From: Bacillota bacterium
Lineage (GTDB): Bacteria; Bacillota; Clostridia; Oscillospirales; Oscillospiraceae
Direction of reading: 5' to 3'
Length of the DNA stretch: 17,059 bases
NCBI GenBank assembly: GCA_023406225.1
Contig: JAEXWS010000235.1
Location: 1 to 17,059, forward strand
Below the pieces are notes generated by a model, which saw only the letters and a program-made list of their open reading frames with translations, had not been told where the DNA came from and made no database searches. Both the position numbers and the translations under genes were made by a program. Position 1 is the first letter of the stretch. Every line of letters begins with the position of its first letter. Positions 7,300-12,902 of the stretch are shown here, piece by piece.

Positions 7300-7791
7300 A
7301 TGCTCAATATTGTCCTGGTAGAGCCGGAAATCCCCCAAAACTGCGGGAATATCGCAAGGACCTGCGCCGCCACCGGCAGCCGCCTCCATCTGGTCCGCCC
7401 CCTGGGATTCGATATCTCGGACCGGGCGGTGAAGCGGGCCGGCCTGGATTACTGGCACCTGGTGGAGGTGGCGGACTATGAGGACCTGGAGGCCCTGTTC
7501 CGGGCCCATCCGGAGGCGGCGGACCAGGCGTGGCTGACCACCACCAAGGCCCCCCGGCCCTATACGGAGGCGGTCTTTACCCCGGACAGCTGGATCTTTT
7601 TCGGCAAGGAGACCGCCGGACTGCCCCTGGCGTTCCGGGAGCGGTTTCGGGACCGCTGCATCCGCCTGCCCATGCGCCCGGAGGCCCGGAGCCTGAATCT
7701 CAGCAACACCGTGGCCGTGTGCGTCTACGAAGCCCTGCGGCAGACCGGATATCCCGGTTTGCAGGACGCGGGGGAGATGGCCCGGAGCTGA
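7300..7791 (+). CDS. trmL: tRNA (cytidine(34)-2'-O)-methyltransferase TrmL (SPOUT family)
   Basis: 2'-O-methylates the wobble base (C/U34) of leucine tRNAs using S-adenosylmethionine. It has 163 residues, the family norm. The N-terminus MLNIVLVEPEIPQNCGNI is the family signature and fixes the start, although GGGAGG lies 13 nt upstream, a rather long spacer. The C-terminal trefoil-knot motifs are present: FGKETAGLP at 101-109 and SLNLSNTVAV at 131-140. It has its own promoter and a short terminator-like hairpin at the stop codon, so it is probably separate from the glycolytic genes 85 bp downstream, perhaps with readthrough. Confidence 0.96.
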   Translation: MLNIVLVEPEIPQNCGNIARTCAATGSRLHLVRPLGFDISDRAVKRAGLDYWHLVEVADYEDLEALFRAHPEAADQAWLTTTKAPRPYTEAVFTPDSWIFFGKETAGLPLAFRERFRDRCIRLPMRPEARSLNLSNTVAVCVYEALRQTGYPGLQDAGEMARS

Positions 7792-7811
7792 GCCGCGGCG
7801 GCTGGTTTTTT
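7791..7811 (+). terminator. Short terminator-like hairpin after trmL
   Basis: AGCCG (7791-7795) pairs with CGGCT (7799-7803), followed by GG and six T (7806-7811) and a second T-run soon after. The stem is short and overlaps the stop codon, so termination is probably partial. Confidence 0.45.
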
Positions 7812-7875
7812 CTGTTTTTGTCCATACTATGAGGCGTTAGACGGCGTGTTTGCCGGAACGATAAGGAGGAATCCG

Positions 7876-9069
7876 ATGAATTATCACAAAAAGACCGTCC
7901 GGGATGTGGACGTGGCGGGCAAAAAGGTCCTGCTCCGCTGCGATTTCAACGTGCCCCAGGACAAGGAGACCGGAGCCATCACCAGCGACAAGCGCATCGT
8001 GGCCGCCCTGCCCACCATCCAGTACCTTCTGGACCGGGGCGCGGCGGTGATCGCCTGCTCCCATCTGGGCAAGCCCAAGAACGGCCCGGACCCCAAGCTG
8101 AGCCTGGAGCCGGTGGCGGCCCGCCTGAGCGAGCTTCTGGGCAGGCCCGTCCAATTCGCCCACGACGTGGTGGGCGGGGACGCCAGGGCCAAGGCCGCGG
8201 CCCTGCGGCCCGGCGAGATCTTGCTGCTGGAGAACACCCGCTTTGAAAAGGGCGAGACGAAAAACGACCCGGAGCTTTCCAGGGCCCTGGCCTCCCTGGC
8301 GGAGATCTACGTGTCCGACGCCTTCGGCGCGGTCCACCGGGCCCACGCCTCCACCGCCGGCGTGGCGGACTATCTGCCCGCCGTCTCCGGCTTTTTGATC
8401 CAGAAGGAGCTGGATTTCCTGGGCGGCGCCATCGCCAGCCCCAAGCGCCCCCTGGTGGCGATCCTGGGCGGCAGCAAGGTGTCCGGCAAGATCGGCGTGA
8501 TCAACAACCTTCTGGAGATCGCGGATACCATCATCATCGGCGGCGGCATGGCCTATACCTTCTCCGCCGCCCAGGGCGGCAAGGTGGGAGACAGCCTGCT
8601 GGAGGCCGACTGGATGGACTATTCCCGGGAAATGGTGGAAAAGGCCGCCGCCAAGGGCGTGAAGCTGCTGCTGCCCGTGGACACCGTGTGCGCCGACGCC
8701 TTCGCCCCCGACGCGGCCTCCCGGGTCGTGAAGGCCGGAGAGATCCCCGACGGCTGGCAGGGCCTGGACATCGGCCCGGAGACGGTGAAGCTGTACTGCG
8801 CCGCCGTGGCGGACGCGGGCACGGTCATCTGGAACGGACCTATGGGCGTGTTTGAATTTCCCGCCTTTGCCAAGGGCACCGAGGCCGTGGCCGAGGCCCT
8901 CAGCCGCACGGACGCCATCACCATCATCGGCGGCGGCGACAGCGCGGCGGCCGTGGAGCAGCTGGGCTACGCCGACAAGATGACCCACATCTCCACCGGC
9001 GGCGGCGCGTCCCTGGAATTTCTGGAGGGCAAGGTTTTGCCGGGCGTGGCGTGCCTGATGGACGCTTAA
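7876..9069 (+). CDS. pgk: Phosphoglycerate kinase
   Basis: Cytoplasmic glycolytic enzyme that transfers the acyl phosphate of 1,3-bisphosphoglycerate to ADP. From ATG 7876 it has 397 residues, the usual bacterial length. Motifs in order: RCDFNVPQ near 21-28, SHLGKPK near 62, LLENTRFEKGE, SDAFGAVHRAHAS, GGSKVSGKIGV, NGPMGVFE, GGGDSAAA and STGGGASLE near the C-terminus. The frame is open upstream to a GTG at 7846, but AAGGAGGA at 7863-7870, 5 nt before the ATG, decides the start. It is first of the pgk-tpiA-gpmI group. No clear promoter is seen in the short gap after trmL, so readthrough or a poor-consensus promoter must serve it. Confidence 0.98.
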   Translation: MNYHKKTVRDVDVAGKKVLLRCDFNVPQDKETGAITSDKRIVAALPTIQYLLDRGAAVIACSHLGKPKNGPDPKLSLEPVAARLSELLGRPVQFAHDVVGGDARAKAAALRPGEILLLENTRFEKGETKNDPELSRALASLAEIYVSDAFGAVHRAHASTAGVADYLPAVSGFLIQKELDFLGGAIASPKRPLVAILGGSKVSGKIGVINNLLEIADTIIIGGGMAYTFSAAQGGKVGDSLLEADWMDYSREMVEKAAAKGVKLLLPVDTVCADAFAPDAASRVVKAGEIPDGWQGLDIGPETVKLYCAAVADAGTVIWNGPMGVFEFPAFAKGTEAVAEALSRTDAITIIGGGDSAAAVEQLGYADKMTHISTGGGASLEFLEGKVLPGVACLMDA

Positions 9070-9095
9070 AGGCTTCCCGTTCCCCCGCCGCCGGT

Positions 9096-9115
9096 CCGGG
9101 GACTCTCCGCCCCGG
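9096..9115 (+). terminator. Possible weak terminator hairpin after pgk
   Basis: CCGGGG (9096-9101) and CCCCGG (9110-9115) can pair around an 8-nt loop, 27 bp after the pgk stop. Only a short T stretch follows (CCCCTTTCCT), so it may be a stability hairpin instead. Confidence 0.3.
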
Positions 9116-9164
9116 CCCCTTTCCTCCGCGCCCCCGGGCGCCGGACGGAAAAAGGGGGTTTTGC

Positions 9165-9193
9165 TTGACAAATCCGCTGTTTTTTTGTATAAA
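9165..9193 (+). promoter_or_regulatory. tpiA: Near-consensus sigma-A promoter for tpiA
   Basis: TTGACA (9165-9170, perfect), 17-bp spacer, TATAAA (9188-9193, 5 of 6). This is the strongest promoter in the window. The predicted start near 9200 leaves a leader of about 75 nt. It makes tpiA (and possibly gpmI) expression independent of pgk. Confidence 0.85.
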
Positions 9194-9276
9194 GATATGG
9201 TTTGCGCTCCCCTGGACCCGCGCCGATCCGTGCCATGCACGATTTGATATAGACATAAGAAGGAGAAATGAAGAAT

Positions 9277-10050
9277 ATGAACCGCAGATATCGTAAGACC
9301 GTCATCGCCGGCAACTGGAAGATGAACATGACCGCCACGGAAACCAAGAAGTTCGCCGAGGAAATGAAGAAGATCATGCCCCGCGCCAAGTGGTGCGAGA
9401 CGCTGATCTGCGTCCCCGCCTGCAACATCTCCGCCGCCGCCAAGGCCTTTAAGGACCTGCGCATCTCCGTGGGCGCGGAGAACGTCTATTTTGAGGAAAA
9501 GGGCGCCTTTACCGGCGAGGTCTCCGCCGACATGCTCAAGGACCTGGGCGTGAAGTACGTCATCGTGGGCCACAGCGAGCGGCGGCAGTATTTCTGCGAG
9601 ACCGACGCCACCGTTAACAAGAAGGTCCACGCCGTGCTGAACGCGGGCATGACCCCCATCATCTGCGTGGGCGAGAGCCTGGAGCAGCGGGAGACCGGCG
9701 TCACCGAGGAGTGGATCGCCCTCCAGGTGAAGAGCGCCCTCTTCGGCGTGCCCGCCGACAAGCTGCGCCGCTGCATCATCGCCTATGAGCCCATCTGGGC
9801 CATCGGCACCGGCAAGACCGCCACCGCCGAGCAGGCGGGCGAGGTCTGCGGCAACATCCGCGCCACCGTCCGCGCCCTGTACGGCGCCCGGGTGGCCCGC
9901 TCCGTCACCATCCAGTACGGCGGGTCCATGAATCCCAAGAACGCCGCCGAGCTGCTGGCCCAGCCCGACATCGACGGCGGCCTTATCGGCGGCGCGGCGC
10001 TGAAGCCCGAGCAGTTCCTGGATATCATCAACGCGGCTAATCAGGACTGA
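9277..10050 (+). CDS. tpiA: Triosephosphate isomerase
   Basis: Interconverts dihydroxyacetone phosphate and glyceraldehyde 3-phosphate. It has 257 residues from ATG 9277. All catalytic residues are visible: N13 and K15 in AGNWKMN, H99 in IVGHSERR and E171 in AYEPIWAIGTGKTAT. The phosphate-binding YGGSMNPKNAAELL and the GAFTGEVS segment are also there. An ATG three codons upstream (9268) is only 2 nt from AAGGAG, while 9277 is 11 nt from it. The downstream one is preferred because relatives start MNRxYRKT, but the choice is uncertain. It has its own strong promoter and is followed by a multi-hairpin element before gpmI. Confidence 0.97.
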   Translation: MNRRYRKTVIAGNWKMNMTATETKKFAEEMKKIMPRAKWCETLICVPACNISAAAKAFKDLRISVGAENVYFEEKGAFTGEVSADMLKDLGVKYVIVGHSERRQYFCETDATVNKKVHAVLNAGMTPIICVGESLEQRETGVTEEWIALQVKSALFGVPADKLRRCIIAYEPIWAIGTGKTATAEQAGEVCGNIRATVRALYGARVARSVTIQYGGSMNPKNAAELLAQPDIDGGLIGGAALKPEQFLDIINAANQD

Positions 10051-10051
10051 T

Positions 10052-10225
10052 TCGAGGGGGGACCGGTCCCCCCTCGACCTCCCCCCCACCAGTCTGCGGA
10101 CTGGTGCGTTTGCCCCAGGGGCAAACAGGTCAAGGAATTTTCGGCAGGCGCATGTCCCGCCGAAAATGATTCGATTTCCTTCTTCCGCCGGAGGCGGAAG
10201 AACTGGGGGAACCATAGGTTCCCCC
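10052..10225. repeat. Array of six hairpins between tpiA and gpmI (structured repeat, copy B)
   Basis: Starting 2 bp after the tpiA stop, six inverted repeats follow almost without spacing. H1 is 10052-10077, a perfect 26-bp palindrome. H2 is 10088-10105 (ACCAGTC / GACTGGT). H3 is 10108-10126 (GTTTGCCCC / GGGGCAAAC). H4 is 10137-10167 (ATTTTCGGC / GCCGAAAAT, extended by GG/CC to a loop CGCATGT). H5 is 10180-10202 (TTCTTCCGCC / GGCGGAAGAA). H6 is 10205-10225 (GGGGGAACC / GGTTCCCCC). H4, the linker and H5 match hairpins 3 and 4 of the element at 12661-12856. No T-run marks it as a simple terminator. Confidence 0.75.
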
Positions 10226-10228
10226 TAG

Positions 10229-10285
10229 CCCCCTTCCTTTGGGATGGGAGAGCGCGGGGGACCTTCCCCTCCCCCTTCCTTTGGG
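10229..10285. repeat. 15-bp direct repeat upstream of gpmI
   Basis: CCCCCTTCCTTTGGG occurs exactly at 10229-10243 and 10271-10285. The rest of this stretch, up to the gpmI ribosome binding site, is pyrimidine- and G-rich, and no sigma-A promoter is visible. It may be the outer part of the hairpin element just upstream. Confidence 0.65.
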
Positions 10286-10316
10286 GCCGCTTGAAATGAA
10301 AGCGAAAGAGGTTTCT

Positions 10317-11834
10317 ATGAATAAAACACCGACTACCCTCATCATTATGGACGGCTTCGGCCTCTCCTCCGGCGGCGGTGGAAACGCTGTCCAGGCGGCC
10401 CAGACCCCGCGCCTGGATCAGTTTTTCCGGGAGTTCGCCCACACGGAGCTCTCCGCCTCCGGGCTGGACGTGGGATTGCCCGACGGGCAGATGGGCAACA
10501 GCGAGGTGGGCCACACCAACATCGGCGCCGGCCGGGTGGTATTCCAGGACCTGCCCCGGATCAGCAAGTCCATCGCCGACGGCGATTTCTTCCGCAATCC
10601 CGCCTACTGCCGCGCCATGGACGCCTGTAAGGAAAGGGGCACCGCCCTGCATTTGATGGGCCTTTTGTCCGACGGCGGCGTCCACTCCCACCTCAGCCAC
10701 CTATTCGCCCTGCTGAAAATGGCCAAAGAGCGGGGACTGGAAAAGGTCTACATCCACGCCTTCCTGGACGGGCGGGACGTGTCCCCCACCTCCGGCGCGG
10801 ACTTCGTGGCCCGCGCTGTGGAGAAGTGCCGGGAGCTGGGCGTTGGAAAGATCGCCACCGTCATGGGCCGGTACTACGCCATGGACCGGGACAACCGCTG
10901 GGACCGGGTGGAGCAGGCCTACGACGCCATGGTATACGGCGAGGGCGCGGTCTTCAACCCCCTGCCCGTGGCGGCGGTGAAGGCCTCCTACGACCGGGGC
11001 GTGACCGACGAGTTTTTGGAGCCGGTGGTGTGCGACACCGACGGCACCATTTCCGACAACGACAGCGTGATCTTCTTCAACTTCCGGCCCGACCGGGCCC
11101 GGGAGATCACCCGCGCCCTGGTGGACCCGGAGTTCGACGGATTCACCCGCCAGGCGTTCCCCCTGACCTTCGTGTGCAACACGGAGTACGACGCCTCCAT
11201 GCCCAACGTGGAGGTGGCCTTCCCCCGGATCTCCGTGCGCAACGGGCTGGGCGAGTATCTCAGCCAGATGGGCCTGACCCAGCTCCGCATCGCGGAGACG
11301 GAGAAGTACGCCCATGTGACGTTCTTCTTCAACGGCGGGTCCGAGACGGTGTTCCCCGGCGAGGACCGGGTGCTGGTGCCCTCCCCCAAGGTGGCCACCT
11401 ACGACCTCCAGCCGGAGATGAGCGCGCCGGAGGTGTGCGCCAAATGTGTGGAGCGCATCGAGTCCGGGGCCTATGACGTGATCATCCTGAACTTCGCCAA
11501 CTGCGACATGGTGGGCCACACCGGCGTATTCTCCGCCGCCGTGAAGGCCGTGGAGACGGTGGACGCCTGCGTGGGTAGGGTGGTGGACGCCACGCTGAAG
11601 ATGGGCGGCATCGCCATGATCACCGCCGATCACGGCAACGCCGAGCAGATGGAGGAGGCGGACGGCAGCCCCATGACCGCCCATACCACGAACCCGGTGC
11701 CCTTCGTCCTCTGCGGCGCGGGGACGGAGCTGCGGCGCGGCGGCCGCCTGTGCGACATCGCCCCCACCATCCTGGACGTGATGGGCCTGGCCTGTCCCGA
11801 GGAGATGGACGGAAAAACGCTGATCGTGAAATAA
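10317..11834 (+). CDS. gpmI: 2,3-bisphosphoglycerate-independent phosphoglycerate mutase
   Basis: Converts 3-phosphoglycerate to 2-phosphoglycerate through a phosphoserine enzyme with two Mn ions. It has 505 residues, close to the family's 510. Metal and catalytic residues: D12 in IIMDGFG, nucleophile S62 in GNSEVGHTNIGAGR, the D/H pair in FANCDMVGHTG, DH in ITADHGNAEQM, and the last His in HTTNPVPF. The frame is open back to GTG 10239, but that extension is translated repeat DNA. ATG 10317 with AAAGAGG 5 nt upstream and the MNKTPTTLIIMDGFG start is clear. There is no promoter in the gap, so it probably depends on transcription from the tpiA promoter through the hairpin array. A strong terminator follows. 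Confidence 0.98.
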   Translation: MNKTPTTLIIMDGFGLSSGGGGNAVQAAQTPRLDQFFREFAHTELSASGLDVGLPDGQMGNSEVGHTNIGAGRVVFQDLPRISKSIADGDFFRNPAYCRAMDACKERGTALHLMGLLSDGGVHSHLSHLFALLKMAKERGLEKVYIHAFLDGRDVSPTSGADFVARAVEKCRELGVGKIATVMGRYYAMDRDNRWDRVEQAYDAMVYGEGAVFNPLPVAAVKASYDRGVTDEFLEPVVCDTDGTISDNDSVIFFNFRPDRAREITRALVDPEFDGFTRQAFPLTFVCNTEYDASMPNVEVAFPRISVRNGLGEYLSQMGLTQLRIAETEKYAHVTFFFNGGSETVFPGEDRVLVPSPKVATYDLQPEMSAPEVCAKCVERIESGAYDVIILNFANCDMVGHTGVFSAAVKAVETVDACVGRVVDATLKMGGIAMITADHGNAEQMEEADGSPMTAHTTNPVPFVLCGAGTELRRGGRLCDIAPTILDVMGLACPEEMDGKTLIVK

Positions 11835-11840
11835 GAGCTG

Positions 11841-11876
11841 AAAAGGGGGACCGCCCGGAGACGGTCCCCTTTTTTT
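11841..11876 (+). terminator. Rho-independent terminator of gpmI
   Basis: GGGGACCG (11846-11853) pairs with CGGTCCCC (11862-11869), extended by a G-T and A-T pairs, around an 8-nt loop, followed by seven T (11870-11876). It starts 7 bp after the stop codon and is a classic intrinsic terminator. Confidence 0.92.
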
Positions 11877-11906
11877 GTATAATCCTTGGTAAAATCGTCC
11901 ATACTT

Positions 11907-11932
11907 CCCTCAAACCCAAAATTGAGGGAGGG
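11907..11932 (+). promoter_or_regulatory. Leader hairpin touching the ribosome binding site of the M23 gene
   Basis: CCCTCAA (11907-11913) pairs exactly with TTGAGGG (11922-11928) around an 8-nt loop. The last G residues of the stem are the first bases of the GGGAGGG ribosome binding site (11926-11932), 8 nt before the ATG. It could partly mask the site. No convincing promoter was found in the 64 bp between the gpmI terminator and this gene; TATAAT at 11878-11883 has its -35 position inside the terminator. Confidence 0.45.
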
Positions 11933-11940
11933 ATTCCTAC

Positions 11941-12627
11941 ATGACGAATCGGATCAAATCGGCCCTGAGCGGCGGCGGGTTCTACGCCGTGCTGGCCCTG
12001 TGCGTGCTGGCGGCGGGGGTGGGCGGCTACTTCCTGCTGTTCGACCGGGAGGCGGCTCCCGTGGAGGAGCCGCCTGCGGCGGCGGCCCCCGCGGTGGAGA
12101 CGGAGGCGCCTCCGGTGGTGGAGACTGTGAAGCCCCAGCCCGTGGTGGAGCCGGAGCCGGAACCGGAACCCATGCCGGAGACGGAGATCGACGATACCCC
12201 CGTGGTGGCGGAGGCGCCCCATCTGGTGGTCTCGCCGCTGCAGGGCGAGGTGGTGGCCGCCTTCTCGGTGGATGAGCTGGTGTACAACGAGACGCTGGAG
12301 GACTGGCGGACCCACGCGGGAGTGGATATCTCCGCCGCCGCGGGGACCACGGTGATGGCCGCCTGTTCCGGCACGGTGGCGGTGGTGGAGAACGACCCCC
12401 TGATGGGCACCACCGTTTCCATCGACCACAGCGGAGGCTACCGCACCACCTACGCCAACCTCCAGGCCAAGCCCGCGGTGGAGATCGGGGACAGAGTGAC
12501 CGCCGGGCAGATCATCGGCGCGGTGGGCGCCACCGCGGCGGCGGAGTCCGCCCAGGGGCCCCATCTGCACTTCTCCGTCACCCAGGACGGGGACGCGGTG
12601 GACCCGGAGGAGTTTTTGAGCAAGTGA
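11941..12627 (+). CDS. spoIIQ: Membrane-anchored M23 (LytM) domain protein, SpoIIQ-like
   Basis: It has 228 residues: a short basic N-terminus, one membrane helix at about 14-34, a Pro/Glu/Val-rich linker (about 36-92, including a run of EP pairs), and an M23 domain (about 95-225) outside the membrane. The stretch NETLEDWRTHAGVDISAAAG is characteristic of clostridial SpoIIQ, the forespore protein that joins SpoIIIAH across the engulfing membranes. All M23 zinc ligands are present (H125, D129, H208, H210), so unlike Bacillus SpoIIQ it may cut peptidoglycan cross-links. The ATG follows GGGAGGG by 8 nt. It is monocistronic, between the gpmI terminator and a convergent region. No clear sigma-F promoter is seen. 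A non-sporulation M23 endopeptidase is the alternative; the domain is sure, the role is inferred. Confidence 0.85.
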   Translation: MTNRIKSALSGGGFYAVLALCVLAAGVGGYFLLFDREAAPVEEPPAAAAPAVETEAPPVVETVKPQPVVEPEPEPEPMPETEIDDTPVVAEAPHLVVSPLQGEVVAAFSVDELVYNETLEDWRTHAGVDISAAAGTTVMAACSGTVAVVENDPLMGTTVSIDHSGGYRTTYANLQAKPAVEIGDRVTAGQIIGAVGATAAAESAQGPHLHFSVTQDGDAVDPEEFLSK

Positions 12628-12632
12628 ACAAG

Positions 12633-12660
12633 AGGACCAGTCCCTTTCGGGACTGGTCCT
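12633..12660 (+). terminator. Hairpin after the M23 gene (probable terminator lacking a T-run)
   Basis: AGGACCAGTCCC (12633-12644) and GGGACTGGTCCT (12649-12660) are perfect complements with loop TTTC, 5 bp after the stop codon. It is followed not by T residues but directly by the structured element at 12661. It may have lost its T-run to that element. Confidence 0.6.
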
Positions 12661-12856
12661 AGGCTGTCGAAAAAGTGCCTTCGGCACTTTTTCGAGCAGG
12701 CTGCGGCCCATCGCACGCACTGTCCGCTGAGAGCGGGCAGTGCGCACACTTACGGACCGAGATGTATGTTCTCCGACGCACATGTCGTCGGAGAAAATGG
12801 ATTTGATCTTCTTCGCGCCTTCGGGCGCGAACTCTGCGAGGCTTTTTCGACAGGCT
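12661..12856. repeat. MITE-like or structured-RNA element with terminal inverted repeats (copy A)
   Basis: About 196 bp between convergent genes. The ends AGGCTGTCGAAAAAG (12661-12675) and CTTTTTCGACAGGCT (12842-12856) are inverted repeats with one mismatch. Inside are four hairpins. H1 is 12667-12695, perfect 13-bp arms, with GTGCC-TTC-GGCAC flanked by A5 and T5, so it reads as a bidirectional terminator. H2 is 12716-12744, 12-bp arms with one G-T pair. H3 is 12769-12795, TTCTCCGACG / CGTCGGAGAA with loop CACATGT. H4 is 12812-12831, TTCGCGCC / GGCGCGAA closing a TTCG tetraloop. No open frame of note and no obvious target-site duplication. H3 and H4 correspond to H4 and H5 of the element at 10052-10225. 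Confidence 0.75.
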
Positions 12857-12889
12857 GAGGACCGGCCTCCCGATGGGAGGCCGGTCCTC
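12857..12889 (-). terminator. Hairpin after the MATE gene (probable terminator)
   Basis: GAGGACCGGCCTCCC (12857-12871) and GGGAGGCCGGTCCTC (12875-12889) are perfect 15-bp complements with loop GAT, 13 bp beyond the MATE stop on the minus strand. It abuts the structured element and has no T-run of its own on the minus strand; the nearest is inside the element. Confidence 0.6.
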
Positions 12890-12902
12890 TTGCGCATCCG
12901 GG

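Noticed and set aside
7802..7830. Promoter for pgk with -10 TACTAT at 7825-7830
   Set aside because: The -35 at 17 bp (CTGGTT) is a poor match and overlaps the trmL terminator hairpin; not strong enough to list.
7837..10215. 792-codon minus-strand open frame
   Set aside because: Lies antisense to pgk and tpiA, which are unmistakable. Its His/Gly/Leu/Ala-rich composition is typical of the reverse frame of GC-rich genes, and it has no recognisable domain.
10239..10316. Upstream GTG start giving gpmI 26 more residues
   Set aside because: The extension translates pyrimidine-rich repeat DNA, and ATG 10317 has a good ribosome binding site and the family N-terminus.
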